64,000 nucleotides of DNA from Novosphingobium sp. PC22D (GTDB lineage Bacteria > Pseudomonadota > Alphaproteobacteria > Sphingomonadales > Sphingomonadaceae): positions 120,188 through 184,187 of the forward strand of contig NZ_MWMO01000008.1 in assembly GCF_002556635.1 (NCBI RefSeq), in the 5' to 3' direction. The translations under genes were made by a program, and so were the position numbers. A model generated the notes under the pieces. The model searched no databases and was not told the origin of the DNA. It saw only the letters and a program-made list of their open reading frames with translations. The first letter of the stretch is position 1. The number at the start of each line of letters is the position of its first letter. Positions 9,145 through 17,556 of the stretch are shown piece by piece.

Positions 9145-9235
9145 ACCCATGCGACCCGAAGGGCTCGTGGCGACTTTTCACGAGTTCCTTTTACCTTGGC
9201 GGTTCCCCTGCTCCTGCGGGGGAGCCGCCTTTTTT
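9145..9235 (+). ncRNA. Candidate small RNA ending in an intrinsic terminator
   Basis: A rightward terminator stands here with no rightward gene before it. Upstream of it a 9-base-pair stem forms between 9161-9169 (GGGCTCGTG) and 9179-9187 (CACGAGTTC, with two G-U pairs), with a nine-base loop and a short pyrimidine run after it. A weak -10-like TATTAG at 9139-9144 would set the 5' end near 9150. Two stems plus a terminator over about 90 bases look like a trans-acting or housekeeping small RNA. I do not recognise a named family. Start and strand are inferred from the T-run. Confidence 0.5.
9198..9235 (+). terminator. Strong rho-independent terminator
   Basis: A stem of about 12 pairs forms between 9198-9209 (GGCGGTTCCCCT) and 9218-9229 (GGGGGAGCCGCC), with two G-U pairs and an eight-base loop. 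It is followed directly by six T (9230-9235). It ends the candidate small RNA and would shield the suf promoter from upstream transcription. Confidence 0.85.
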
Positions 9236-9351
9236 CGTCTCGCGAGGCGGCATTTTGCACGTCGTCGCGTCCTTTCCTTCTGCTTTCGGCGCGATTGCGC
9301 GCCCATCGCCGTGGCGCGGCCTTGCAACCCGGGCGACGGCGCACTAGGTGA

Positions 9352-9374
9352 AATCGGAAGAAATTGGTCCGATT
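9352..9374. promoter_or_regulatory. Perfect inverted repeat before the Rrf2 gene, likely operator
   Basis: AATCGGA at 9352-9358 and TCCGATT at 9368-9374 form a perfect 7-base inverted repeat with a nine-base spacer, ending 27 bases before the ATG of the Rrf2-family gene. Position and symmetry fit an autoregulatory site for that dimeric regulator. The repeat is seen; the binding protein is inferred. Confidence 0.5.
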
Positions 9375-9401
9375 AACCCCGCGGCGGAGATTCGATCCCA
9401 G

Positions 9402-9812
9402 ATGCGCTTGTCCAGCATGGCAGACTACGCCGTTCTCGTGATGGCCGCGGCTTCGCGGCATTGCGGTCGTGCGCGCGTCTCCGCCACGCAGCTCGCCGAA
9501 GAGACCGGACTGCCCGCGCCGACCGTCCAGAAGCTGGTTTCGCGGCTCACCGCCGCGGGCCTGCTGCGTTCGGCGCGCGGTGCGGGCGGCGGGCTCAAAC
9601 TGGCGCGCCCCGCCGCCGCGGTGTCGCTCGCCGATATCGTCGAGGCGGTGGAGGGACCGATCGCGCTGACGTCCTGCATCGAGCAGGGCCGCCATGACTG
9701 CACGCTGGAACAGGGCTGCGCGGTGCGTCCGCACTGGCCGCAAGTGAATGCCGCCCTGCGCGGCGCGCTGGCCAATGTCGCGCTGACGCAGCTTGCCGAG
9801 GAGCCGCAATGA
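9402..9812 (+). CDS. Rrf2/IscR-family regulator of the suf operon
   Basis: A 136-residue winged-helix regulator beginning [14 protein letters not shown]. The recognition region is about residues 28-60 ([20 protein letters not shown]), followed by the wing ([13 protein letters not shown]). Three cysteines, C92, C100 and C106 ([16 protein letters not shown]), match the cluster-binding loop of IscR-type sensors, so it probably senses Fe-S status and represses the operon when clusters are plentiful. Closest known type: the SUF-associated Rrf2 regulator of alphaproteobacteria and xanthomonads. A GTG at 9348 is in frame, but that start would put the palindrome at 9352 inside the gene. The stop overlaps the sufB start (ATGA). 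Confidence 0.9.
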   Translation: MRLSSMADYAVLVMAAASRHCGRARVSATQLAEETGLPAPTVQKLVSRLTAAGLLRSARGAGGGLKLARPAAAVSLADIVEAVEGPIALTSCIEQGRHDCTLEQGCAVRPHWPQVNAALRGALANVALTQLAEEPQ

Positions 9813-11308
9813 CCGACGAAACCACTCCCGTTAGCGACCAGGGCCTGCGCGATCAGGCCGCGCGCGATGCCGCGGCGCGCGTCGCCGACTACGAGCACGG
9901 CTGGTCGTCCGAGATCGAGCAGGAATTCGCGCCGAAAGGGCTGTCCGAAGAGACCGTCCGCTTCATCTCGGCCAAGAAGGGCGAGCCTGCGTGGATGCTC
10001 GAATGGCGCCTCAAGGCCTATCGCCGCTGGCTCGAGATGCCGATGCCGAACTGGGCCAAGCTGAATGTGCCGCCGATCGACTATCAGGAGGCTTATTACT
10101 ACGCCGCGCCCAAGAAGAAGGAGACGATTCAATCGCTCGACGAGGTCGATCCCGAGATCCTGCGCGTCTACGAGAAGCTGGGCATCCCGCTCGAGGAGCA
10201 GAAGGTGCTCGCGGGCGTCGAGGGCGCGCGCAAGGTCGCGGTCGATGCCGTGTTCGATTCGGTTTCGGTGGCGACCACCTTCCGCAAGGAGCTTGAGCAG
10301 GCCGGGGTGATCTTCCGCTCGATCAGCGAGGCGATCCGTGAATATCCCGATCTGGTGAAGCGCTGGCTCGGCAAGGTCGTGCCGCAGCACGACAACTATT
10401 TCGCGGCGCTCAACTGCGCGGTCTTTTCCGATGGCACCTTCGTCTACATCCCCGAGGGGGTGCGCTGCCCGATGGAACTGTCGACCTATTTCCGCATCAA
10501 TGCCGAGAATACCGGGCAGTTCGAGCGCACCCTGATCGTCGCCGACAAGGGCAGCTACGTGTCCTACCTCGAGGGCTGCACCGCGCCGCAGCGCGACGAG
10601 AACCAGCTCCATGCCGCCGTGGTCGAGCTGGTCGCGCTGGAAGACGCCGAGATCAAGTACTCGACCGTGCAGAACTGGTATCCGGGCAACGAGGAAGGCA
10701 AGGGCGGAATCTACAATTTCGTCACCAAGCGCGGCCTGTGCCAGGGCGCGCGCTCGAAAATCTCGTGGACCCAGGTCGAGACCGGCAGCGCGATCACCTG
10801 GAAGTATCCCTCCTGCGTGCTCAACGGCGAGGATTCGGTCGGCGAGTTCTATTCGGTCGCGGTCACCAACAACTTCCAGCAGGCCGATACCGGCACCAAG
10901 ATGATCCACAACGGCAAGGGATCGCGCTCGACGATCATCTCGAAGGGGATCAGCGCGGGCAAGTCGAACAACACTTATCGCGGGCTGGTGCGCGTCGCCG
11001 GCAACGCGGGCGGGGTGCGCAACTTCACCCAGTGCGATTCGCTGCTGCTCGGCTCGCAATGCGGCGCGCACACCGTGCCCTACATCGAGGTGAAGAACCC
11101 CTCGGCGCAGATCGAGCACGAGGCGACCACCAGCAAGATCAGCGACGACCAGCTCTTCTACGCGATGCAGCGCGGGCTCGATACCGAGCAGGCGGTCTCG
11201 CTGATCGTCAACGGTTTCGCCAAGGACGTGCTGCAGCAACTGCCGATGGAATTCGCGGTCGAGGCACAGAAGCTGCTCGGCATCTCGCTTGAAGGGAGCG
11301 TGGGGTAA
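9809..11308 (+). CDS. sufB: Fe-S scaffold subunit SufB
   Basis: A 499-residue core subunit of the SufBCD complex, which builds iron-sulfur clusters in the cytoplasm. Typical stretches are [16 protein letters not shown] [14 protein letters not shown] near residue 30, [40 protein letters not shown] and the C-terminal beta-helix with [18 protein letters not shown] and [17 protein letters not shown]. The length matches the family (about 470-500). It overlaps the regulator gene by four bases and the next gene by one base (TAATG), so it is translated as part of one operon. Confidence 0.97.
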   Translation: MTDETTPVSDQGLRDQAARDAAARVADYEHGWSSEIEQEFAPKGLSEETVRFISAKKGEPAWMLEWRLKAYRRWLEMPMPNWAKLNVPPIDYQEAYYYAAPKKKETIQSLDEVDPEILRVYEKLGIPLEEQKVLAGVEGARKVAVDAVFDSVSVATTFRKELEQAGVIFRSISEAIREYPDLVKRWLGKVVPQHDNYFAALNCAVFSDGTFVYIPEGVRCPMELSTYFRINAENTGQFERTLIVADKGSYVSYLEGCTAPQRDENQLHAAVVELVALEDAEIKYSTVQNWYPGNEEGKGGIYNFVTKRGLCQGARSKISWTQVETGSAITWKYPSCVLNGEDSVGEFYSVAVTNNFQQADTGTKMIHNGKGSRSTIISKGISAGKSNNTYRGLVRVAGNAGGVRNFTQCDSLLLGSQCGAHTVPYIEVKNPSAQIEHEATTSKISDDQLFYAMQRGLDTEQAVSLIVNGFAKDVLQQLPMEFAVEAQKLLGISLEGSVG

Positions 11309-11799
11309 TGAGCGAACGCAAGAAACTCGGCGTCAGCCGCGCCGCCGCGCCCAAGGTGGACGCGCGCACGGGCTTCGCCGTCACCGGCGCGCGGCTCGAC
11401 AAGCTCAAGGAGTGGGCGCGCGAGCAGCGCCGCAATCCCACCGAGGCGCAGAAGGCGCTTTGGGAGCAACTTTCCGATTCGAAGGTCGGTGGAGTCAAGT
11501 TCACGCGCCAGGCGGTGGTGGGCTCGACCGTGGTCGACTTCGCCTGCCCCTCGCGCTGGATCGTGGTCTTGATCAGTCCGCCGGGCGCGAACGCCGAAGT
11601 GCTCTCGCTTCAGGACAAGAAGCTGACCGACGTCGGCGTGCGCGTCCTGCGCTTCAGCGAGGATGCCGTGCTCGGCGAGATGGCCCAGGTTATCGAGGCG
11701 ATCGCCGCCGAAGTGACCAAGCCGTTCGACAAGCGCGCCGCGCGGCGTGGCGAAACCGTCCGCCAGCCCGACCCCACTTTCACGAGCGCCGAAGGATGA
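11308..11799 (+). CDS. DUF559 (PD-(D/E)XK-like) protein inside the suf operon
   Basis: A 163-residue protein whose residues 35-125 follow the DUF559/Vsr-like fold pattern: RRNPTEAQKALWEQL, then VGGVKFTRQAVVGSTVVDF, then a strand WIVVLIS. In active relatives the second strand reads like VVELDGxxH and supplies the catalytic acid. Here that position reads VVLISPPG, so only Asp77 of the usual pair remains and the nuclease site looks lost. The gene is wedged between sufB and sufC with one- and four-base overlaps, so it is surely co-translated. A non-catalytic role in the Suf pathway is possible but unproven. The N- and C-terminal basic tails are low complexity. Confidence 0.8.
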   Translation: MSERKKLGVSRAAAPKVDARTGFAVTGARLDKLKEWAREQRRNPTEAQKALWEQLSDSKVGGVKFTRQAVVGSTVVDFACPSRWIVVLISPPGANAEVLSLQDKKLTDVGVRVLRFSEDAVLGEMAQVIEAIAAEVTKPFDKRAARRGETVRQPDPTFTSAEG

Positions 11800-12545
11800 C
11801 CATGCTCGAAATCGCCAATCTCCACGCCACCGTTGCCGACAAGCCGATCCTCAAGGGGCTGTCGCTCACCATCAACGCGGGCGAGGTCCATGCGATCATG
11901 GGCCCCAACGGCGCGGGCAAGTCGACGCTGGGCTACACGCTCGGCGGGCGGCCCGGTTACGAGGTGACCGAAGGCTCGGCCACCTTCGAGGGGCAGGACC
12001 TGCTCGAACTCGAACCGCACGAGCGCGCGGCGGCCGGTCTGTTCCTCGGCTTCCAGTACCCCGTCGAGATTCCGGGCGTCTCCTTTGTCCAGTTCCTGCG
12101 CGAGGCGGTCAATTCGCAGCGCAAGGGGCGCGGCGAGGAGCCACTGTCGGGCGGCGAGTTCCTGCGGCTCGCCAAGGACAAGGCCGGGCTGCTCAAGATG
12201 GACATGGACATGCTCAAGCGCCCGGTGAACGTGGGCTTCTCGGGCGGCGAGAAGAAGCGCGCCGAAATGGTGCAGATGGGCATTCTCGATCCCAGGCTGG
12301 CGATTCTCGACGAGACCGATTCGGGGCTCGACATCGATGCGCTGCGCGTGGTGGGCGAGGGGATCAACGCGATCATGCGCAAGCCCGACAAGGCCGTGCT
12401 GCTGATCACCCACTACCAGCGCCTGCTCGACGTGGTGCAGCCCGATTTCGTCCACGTCCTGGCGGGCGGACGCATCGTCAAGTCGGGTGGCCCCGAGCTT
12501 GCGCGCCAGCTCGAGGATGAGGGCTACGAAGCGGTGGTCGCATGA
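11796..12545 (+). CDS. sufC: Suf complex ATPase SufC
   Basis: A 249-residue ABC-type ATPase that powers cluster assembly on SufBD. Walker A is GPNGAGKST at residues 36-44, the signature motif is FSGGEKKRAEM, and Walker B is LAILDETDSGLD. The VLLITHYQRLL switch follows. Length is normal for SufC. The ATG at 11796 overlaps the DUF559 stop (ATGA); a second ATG at 11802 is an alternative start. Its stop overlaps sufD by four bases. Confidence 0.97.
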   Translation: MTMLEIANLHATVADKPILKGLSLTINAGEVHAIMGPNGAGKSTLGYTLGGRPGYEVTEGSATFEGQDLLELEPHERAAAGLFLGFQYPVEIPGVSFVQFLREAVNSQRKGRGEEPLSGGEFLRLAKDKAGLLKMDMDMLKRPVNVGFSGGEKKRAEMVQMGILDPRLAILDETDSGLDIDALRVVGEGINAIMRKPDKAVLLITHYQRLLDVVQPDFVHVLAGGRIVKSGGPELARQLEDEGYEAVVA

Positions 12546-13294
12546 GCGAGACCCGAACCCTTCCCACCACGCGCGACGAGGCCTGGCGCTATGCCGACGG
12601 CGCCGCGCTTGCCGCGGCGAGCCCCGAGGCGCTGACCGGCTGGCACCGGCTCGACGTGGCGCCGGGCGAGACCGCGCGCCACATCGGCGATGCCGATGCG
12701 GGCGATATCGACCGGCTGCGCGTCCATGTCGGCGCGGGCGGCCGCTACGAGCATTTCGCCCTGCTGTGCGAGGGTCACTACACGCGCCGCGAGATCGAGG
12801 TCACGCTGGATGAAGGCGCGCACTTCGAGTTCGGCGGGGTCGTGCTCGGCGACGGCGAGGCGACGCGCGAATTCGTCACCCGCGTTGTCCATGCCCAGCC
12901 CGATGCGACCTCGAACCAACTCGTGCGGGCGGTCTCGCGCGACCGGGCGACCGCGAATTTCCTCGGCCGCGTCGAGGTCGCGCGCGACGCGCAGAAGACC
13001 GACGCCGGACAGAATTTCCGCGCGATCCTGCTGAACGAGGGCGCCAGCGCCAATGCCAAGCCCGAACTCGAGATCTTCGCCGACGACGTGAAGTGCGCCC
13101 ACGGCGCCGCGATCGGCGCGATGGACGAGGCCGCCGCCTTCTACATGGCGGCGCGCGGTCTGCCGCCCGAAGTCGCCCGCGCGCTGCTGATCCGCGCCTT
13201 CATCGCCGATGCCTTCGGCGCGATCGACGACGAGGAGGCCCGCGACGCGATGATCGGACGCGCGCTCGCGGCGTTCGAGGCCGGCCATGACTGA
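12542..13294 (+). CDS. sufD: SufD-like scaffold subunit, short form
   Basis: A 250-residue SufB/SufD-family beta-helix protein that pairs with SufB. Recognisable parts are RTLPTTRDEAWRYAD at the start (the usual SufD N-terminal helix) and the C-terminal core QNFRAILLNEGASANAKPELEIFADDVKCAHGA, with the conserved CxHG motif as CAHG. It ends in the helical LPPEVARALLIRAFI region. E. coli SufD has about 420 residues, so the helical N-terminal domain is much reduced. Short SufD proteins are, to my knowledge, common in this group. The 3' end overlaps sufS by eight bases. Confidence 0.93.
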   Translation: MSETRTLPTTRDEAWRYADGAALAAASPEALTGWHRLDVAPGETARHIGDADAGDIDRLRVHVGAGGRYEHFALLCEGHYTRREIEVTLDEGAHFEFGGVVLGDGEATREFVTRVVHAQPDATSNQLVRAVSRDRATANFLGRVEVARDAQKTDAGQNFRAILLNEGASANAKPELEIFADDVKCAHGAAIGAMDEAAAFYMAARGLPPEVARALLIRAFIADAFGAIDDEEARDAMIGRALAAFEAGHD

Positions 13295-14516
13295 GGCACC
13301 CGCCCTGGTTCACGATGCCGCCGGCCTTCGCGCGCAATTCCCCGGCATGGTCAATGCCGACGGCTCGCCCTGGCACTATCTCGACACCGCCGCGACGGCG
13401 CAGAAGCCGCAGGCGGTGATCGACGCGACGGTGCGCGCGATGGGCGCCGATTACGCGACCGTGCATCGCGGCGTCTATGCGCGCTCGGCCGAAATGACGC
13501 TGGCCTTCGAGGCGGCGCGGCGGCGCGTGGCGCAGTTCCTGGGCGGGCGCGAGGAGGAAATCGTCTTCACGCGCGGCGCGACCGAGGCGATCAACCTCGT
13601 TGCGCAGACCTGGGGTCTCGCCAACCTCGGGCCGGGCGACCGCATCCTGCTTTCCGCGCTCGAGCACCATTCGAATATCGTGCCCTGGCAGATGCTGGCC
13701 GAGCGTACCGGCGCCGAGATCGACGTCTGCCCGCTGACCGCCGATCACCGGATCGACCTCGACGCCGCCGAACGCATGCTGACGCCCGCGCACAAGCTCG
13801 TCGGCTTCGCGCACGTCTCGAACGTGCTCGGCTCGGTGCTTCACGTGGAACATGCCGCCGAACTGGCGCATGCGGTGGGCGCGAAGCTGCTGATCGACGG
13901 CTGTCAGTCCGCGCCGCGCATCGGGCTCGACATGGGCAAGCTGGGCTGCGACTTCTATGTCTTCTCCGCGCACAAGCTCTATGGCCCGACCGGCGTCGGC
14001 GCCTTGTGGGCGCGCGGCGAACTGCTCGAGAGCATGCCGCCCTGGCACGGCGGCGGCGCGATGATCGAGCGCGTGACCTTCGAGAAGACCACCTACGCGC
14101 CAGCGCCCCAGCGCTTCGAGGCGGGCACGCCGATGATCGTCGAAGCGATCGGGCTCGCCGCCGCGATCGACTGGCTCGCGGGCGTCGGGCTCGACGTCGC
14201 CGCCGAGCACGAACGCGTGCTCGCCGCCCGGTTGCGCGAGGAGCTGGGGCGGCGCAACGACGTCACGCTGTTCGGCCCCGCCGATCCGGCCGGCATCGTC
14301 AGCTTCGCGCTCGACGGCGTGCACCCGCATGACCTTGGCACGATTCTCGACGAGGAGGGCGTGGCGATCCGCGCGGGCCACCACTGCGCGCAGCCGCTGA
14401 TGGACTTGCTCGGCGTTCCCGCGACCGCACGGGTCAGCTTCGGGCTCTACAACGACGAAAGCGATATCGATGCGCTCCTCGCGGGGATCGAGCGCACCAG
14501 GAGAATTTTTGGATGA
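13287..14516 (+). CDS. sufS: Cysteine desulfurase SufS (class II)
   Basis: A 409-residue PLP enzyme that removes sulfur from cysteine for cluster assembly. The PLP lysine is K230 in FSAHKLYGPTG. The persulfide cysteine is C367 in RAGHHCAQPLMD, the spacing typical of group II (SufS/CsdA). GATEAINLVAQ and HHSNIVPWQ are cofactor-site motifs. No separate SufE gene is visible in the operon. It overlaps sufD upstream and the SufT-like gene downstream. Confidence 0.97.
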   Translation: MTEAPALVHDAAGLRAQFPGMVNADGSPWHYLDTAATAQKPQAVIDATVRAMGADYATVHRGVYARSAEMTLAFEAARRRVAQFLGGREEEIVFTRGATEAINLVAQTWGLANLGPGDRILLSALEHHSNIVPWQMLAERTGAEIDVCPLTADHRIDLDAAERMLTPAHKLVGFAHVSNVLGSVLHVEHAAELAHAVGAKLLIDGCQSAPRIGLDMGKLGCDFYVFSAHKLYGPTGVGALWARGELLESMPPWHGGGAMIERVTFEKTTYAPAPQRFEAGTPMIVEAIGLAAAIDWLAGVGLDVAAEHERVLAARLREELGRRNDVTLFGPADPAGIVSFALDGVHPHDLGTILDEEGVAIRAGHHCAQPLMDLLGVPATARVSFGLYNDESDIDALLAGIERTRRIFG

Positions 14517-15034
14517 CCGACGACGAACGTCCCGACCGCGTCGTGGCTCCCTCGCCGTTCGAGCAGGAGCAGATGACGAGCAAACCGCCGCGCGCGCGCG
14601 TTTCCGACGCGCCGCTGCCCGAGGAAGCCGATGCCGGCGAATCGGCGGGCGACAAGCTCGCGCGCAAACGCGACTACCTCGATGGCTTCCTCAGCGAGCA
14701 ACCCGCCGCCGAGGACCCGAACGGGCCGGGTGGCGCGCTCTACGAGGGCGTCATCCTCGCGCTCAAGGAGATTTTCGATCCGGAGATTCCGGTCAATATC
14801 TATGATCTCGGCCTGATCTACGGCGTCGACGTCACCGAGGACTCCGCGGTCACGGTGACGATGACGCTGACCACGCCGCACTGCCCGGTCGCCGAATCGA
14901 TGCCCGGCGAGGTCGAACTGCGCGTCGCGGCGGTGCCGGGCGTGCGCGAGGCCGAAGTCAATCTCGTGTGGGACCCGCCGTGGGACATGGCCAAGATGTC
15001 CGACGAGGCCAAGCTCGAGCTGGGGATGCTGTGA
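14513..15034 (+). CDS. sufT: SUF-associated DUF59/MIP18 protein (SufT-like)
   Basis: A 173-residue protein: an acidic, disordered N-terminal stretch of about 75 residues, then a DUF59 domain (KEIFDPEIPVNIYDLGLIY, TTPHCPVAESMP, EVNLVWDPPWDMAKM). The conserved Cys in PHCPVA and the DPEIPVN motif are intact. In Suf operons this family aids maturation of Fe-S enzymes, probably in cluster transfer. It overlaps sufS by four bases (ATGA). The symbol is by family analogy. Confidence 0.87.
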   Translation: MTDDERPDRVVAPSPFEQEQMTSKPPRARVSDAPLPEEADAGESAGDKLARKRDYLDGFLSEQPAAEDPNGPGGALYEGVILALKEIFDPEIPVNIYDLGLIYGVDVTEDSAVTVTMTLTTPHCPVAESMPGEVELRVAAVPGVREAEVNLVWDPPWDMAKMSDEAKLELGML

Positions 15035-15036
15035 CC

Positions 15037-15534
15037 ATGGCGACCGCCCCCGATCTCGCGGTGACGCTGGCCGACTATCGCGATCCGGTCGACGTCGCGG
15101 ACCTCCTGCTGCTGCTGGAGGCCTATTCGTGCGACCCGATGGGCGCGGGCAAGCCGCTCGCCGCCGGGGTTCGCGAGACGCTGGCGGCGCGGCTCGCCGA
15201 TTTTCCCGGCGCGTTCTCGATCCTGGTGCGCGAGGGGCGCGACCCGGTCGGCCTCGCCAACTGCTTCACCGGCTTTTCGACCTTCGCCGCGCGGCCGCTG
15301 GTCAACATTCACGATCTCGCGGTCCTGCCGGGCCATCGCGGCAAGGGCATCGGCCGCCTGCTGATGCGCGCGGTGGAGGACGAGGCGCGGGCGCGCGGTG
15401 CGTGCAAGGTCACGCTCGAGGTGCTCGCGGGCAATGCGCCCGCAAAGTCGCTTTACGAAACATGCGGTTTTTCCGCCTATTCGCTTGATCCGGAGACCGG
15501 GACTGCCCAGTTCTGGGAGAAGAGATTGTCATGA
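15037..15534 (+). CDS. GNAT-family N-acetyltransferase in the suf operon
   Basis: A 165-residue acetyltransferase. The acetyl-CoA loop is LAVLPGHRGKGIGRLLMRAV (about residues 90-109), followed by KVTLEVLAGNAPAKSLYETCGF and a C-terminal strand ending FWEKRLS. The substrate is unknown. I chose the ATG at 15037; a GTG at 15031 that overlaps the previous stop is also possible. The stop overlaps sufA by four bases, so it belongs to the operon even though no acetylation step is known in cluster assembly. Confidence 0.87.
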   Translation: MATAPDLAVTLADYRDPVDVADLLLLLEAYSCDPMGAGKPLAAGVRETLAARLADFPGAFSILVREGRDPVGLANCFTGFSTFAARPLVNIHDLAVLPGHRGKGIGRLLMRAVEDEARARGACKVTLEVLAGNAPAKSLYETCGFSAYSLDPETGTAQFWEKRLS

Positions 15535-15887
15535 CCGAAACCCAAACCCGCCAGCGCCCCGCCGCCGTCGCGCTCACCCCGTCCGCCGAAGCGCGGATCG
15601 CCGCGCTGATGGCCCAGGCCCCCGAAGACGCGATCGGCGTCAAGCTGTCGACGCCTCGGCGCGGCTGCTCGGGGCTCGCCTATTCGGTCGATTACGTCAG
15701 CGAGGAAAACGCCCTAGACGAGAAGATCGAGACGCCGGGCGGCCTGTTCTACATCGACGGCGCGAGCGTGCTCTATCTTGTCGGCAGCATCATGGACTGG
15801 CGCGAGGACGATTTCACCGCCGGCTTCGTGTTCGAGAATCCCAACGCGACCGGGAGTTGCGGCTGCGGTGAGAGCTTCACCGTCTGA
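15531..15887 (+). CDS. sufA: A-type Fe-S carrier (SufA/IscA-like)
   Basis: A 118-residue HesB/IscA-family carrier that receives clusters from the Suf scaffold and delivers them to target enzymes. The three cluster-binding cysteines are present: C46 in RRGCSGLAY, and C110 and C112 in SCGCGESF. VKLSTPRRGCSG and FVFENPNATGSCGCG are family signatures. It is the last gene of the suf operon. No clear terminator with a T-run is seen in the 92 bases before the convergent lipoprotein gene. Confidence 0.95.
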   Translation: MTETQTRQRPAAVALTPSAEARIAALMAQAPEDAIGVKLSTPRRGCSGLAYSVDYVSEENALDEKIETPGGLFYIDGASVLYLVGSIMDWREDDFTAGFVFENPNATGSCGCGESFTV

Positions 15888-15979
15888 CGAGGGCGCCCGG
15901 CGCTTGTCGGAGCTTTCCCGCGCCGGCGCTCTGGCCGCCACGGCGCGCCGCACCGCCGGGCAACAAGCTTAAATCCGGA

Positions 15980-16423
15980 TTACCGCCGCCGCAGCGCGGC
16001 GACGCAGGCGCCCTTGTCGACGTCCTGCCCGTCCGATGCGCGGCGCGCATCCACGTACGTGGCGAGCGGCTCGCGCGAACGCGAGGACGGGTAGAGATAG
16101 ATGTCGAGCAGGCAGGCGGTGCCGGTGAACTGCAGCTTGCGCGCATCACCCTCGTGCACGTCGAGCCGCGGTGTGCCGAACAGCCGGGTCAGATCGCCCA
16201 CGCTTGCGCCGATCACGCCTTCGAGCCCCGGCTCCATGCGGAACACCGGCTCGCGCGCGCCCGATTGCACCGGCGGACGGACCGGCTGGCGCGCGGGGCC
16301 GACGGCCGCTTCGCGCGGCGAACGGGGCGGCCCGGAGGGCGCCGAGACGCACGCGGCAAGCAAGGGGACGAGCGCGCCGACGGCGGCGAACGCGCGCAAC
16401 TGGGAGACGATCGGGAGCGCCAT
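15980..16423 (-). CDS. Putative lipoprotein of unknown function
   Basis: A 147-residue protein with a signal peptide and lipobox (PLLAAC, Cys25), a Pro/Arg-rich linker to about residue 60, and a small C-terminal domain (VGDLTRLFGTPRLDVHEGDARKLQF-like pattern, then CLLDIYLYP). The pattern of a predicted strand, a short DLTRLFGTP helix and a secreted context resembles small SmpA/BamE-like modules, but that is a weak impression. A late cysteine (KGACVAALRRR) could pair with the one in ACLLDIY. Convergent with sufA. Confidence 0.75.
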   Translation of the reverse strand: MALPIVSQLRAFAAVGALVPLLAACVSAPSGPPRSPREAAVGPARQPVRPPVQSGAREPVFRMEPGLEGVIGASVGDLTRLFGTPRLDVHEGDARKLQFTGTACLLDIYLYPSSRSREPLATYVDARRASDGQDVDKGACVAALRRR

Positions 16424-16553
16424 GGACCGAGCGCATTGCGCGCCCGCGCGGTTCTGTCAATCTCCGCGGGGGGCTGCTCGCCTTGCGTTGCGTCCGGGCG
16501 CACTGTAGGCGCGGCACTGCAACATGAATTGAAAGAAACGGAGACCGATCCGC

Positions 16554-17549
16554 ATGCATGATCCCGAATTCGATGTCCTCGCCATTGGTAACGCCATCGT
16601 CGACGTTATGGCGCCCGCCTCGGATGAACTGATATCGAAACTCGGCATGACTCGCGGCGGAATGATGCTGATCGACGACGATCAGGCGGAAAGCTTCTAT
16701 GCCGCCATGGGCCCCGCGCGCGAGATCTCGGGCGGTTCGGCGGCGAACACGCTGGCGGGCCTGGCCGCGCTCGGCGCCAAATGCGGCTTCATCGGGCAGG
16801 TCGCGCAGGACCAGCTCGGCGAGGTCTTCACCCACGATATCCGCGCCGGCGGCATTGCCTTCGAAACCCCCTCGCGCCCGGGTGATCCCTCGACCGCGCG
16901 CTGCCTGATCTTCGTCACGCCCGACGGCCAGCGCACGATGAACACCTACCTCGGCGCCTCGCAGTTCCTGCCGCCCGAGGCACTCGACGAGGGCACCATC
17001 GCGAAGGCCGCGGTGCTCTATCTCGAAGGCTATCTGTGGGACCCCGAAGAGCCGCGCGCGGCGATGCGCAAGGCGATCGCCGCGGCGCGCGGGGCGGGGC
17101 GCAAGGTCGCCTTCACCTTGTCGGACGCCTTCGTGATCGACCGCCACGGCGACGATTTCCGCGCCATGATCGACGCGGGCGACATCGACATCCTCTTCGC
17201 CAACGAGAACGAGCTGGCCGCGCTGACCGGCAAGAACGCCTTCGAAGACGGCATCGCCGCGCTCGAGGACAAGCTGCCGGTGCTGGTCGTCACCCGCAGC
17301 GAGAAGGGCGCGGTGGCCGTGGCCGGCGGGGCCCGCGCCGAAGTTCCCGCGGAGCCGATCGCCAAGGTCGTCGACACCACCGGGGCGGGCGACCTGTTCG
17401 CCGCCGGTTTCCTGTTCGGCCACGTGCGCGGCCAGTCGCTCGAGCAGTGCCTCAAGCTCGGCGCGATCTGCGCCAGCGAGATCATCTCGCACTTCGGAGC
17501 CCGCCCCGAAGCCGATCTCAAGGCGTTGATCGCCGAGCGCGTGGCCTGA
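16554..17549 (+). CDS. PfkB-family sugar/nucleoside kinase (adenosine-kinase-like)
   Basis: A 331-residue ribokinase-family kinase. It begins DVLAIGNAIVDVMAP, then GGSAANTLAGLAALGAKCGFIGQV (substrate lid and PfkB motif 1) and ends with VDTTGAGDLFAAGFLFG, which holds the anion hole and catalytic Asp. The pattern is that of the alphaproteobacterial adenosine-kinase-like group, which would phosphorylate adenosine or a related nucleoside with ATP, but substrate specificity cannot be read from sequence. It is followed after seven bases by an exonuclease-like gene. Confidence 0.9.
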   Translation: MHDPEFDVLAIGNAIVDVMAPASDELISKLGMTRGGMMLIDDDQAESFYAAMGPAREISGGSAANTLAGLAALGAKCGFIGQVAQDQLGEVFTHDIRAGGIAFETPSRPGDPSTARCLIFVTPDGQRTMNTYLGASQFLPPEALDEGTIAKAAVLYLEGYLWDPEEPRAAMRKAIAAARGAGRKVAFTLSDAFVIDRHGDDFRAMIDAGDIDILFANENELAALTGKNAFEDGIAALEDKLPVLVVTRSEKGAVAVAGGARAEVPAEPIAKVVDTTGAGDLFAAGFLFGHVRGQSLEQCLKLGAICASEIISHFGARPEADLKALIAERVA

Positions 17550-17556
17550 GTCCGCG

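Larger units (their letters stand above)
8999..9401. other. 403-base intergenic region between pyrD and rrf2
   Basis: This gap between the divergent pyrD and suf-operon starts holds no convincing protein gene. It contains AT-rich sequence near pyrD (9058-9128), the small-RNA candidate with its terminator (9145-9235), and the palindrome upstream of the Rrf2 gene (9352-9374). Promoters for both flanking genes must lie here, but I cannot place them with confidence. Confidence 0.8.
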
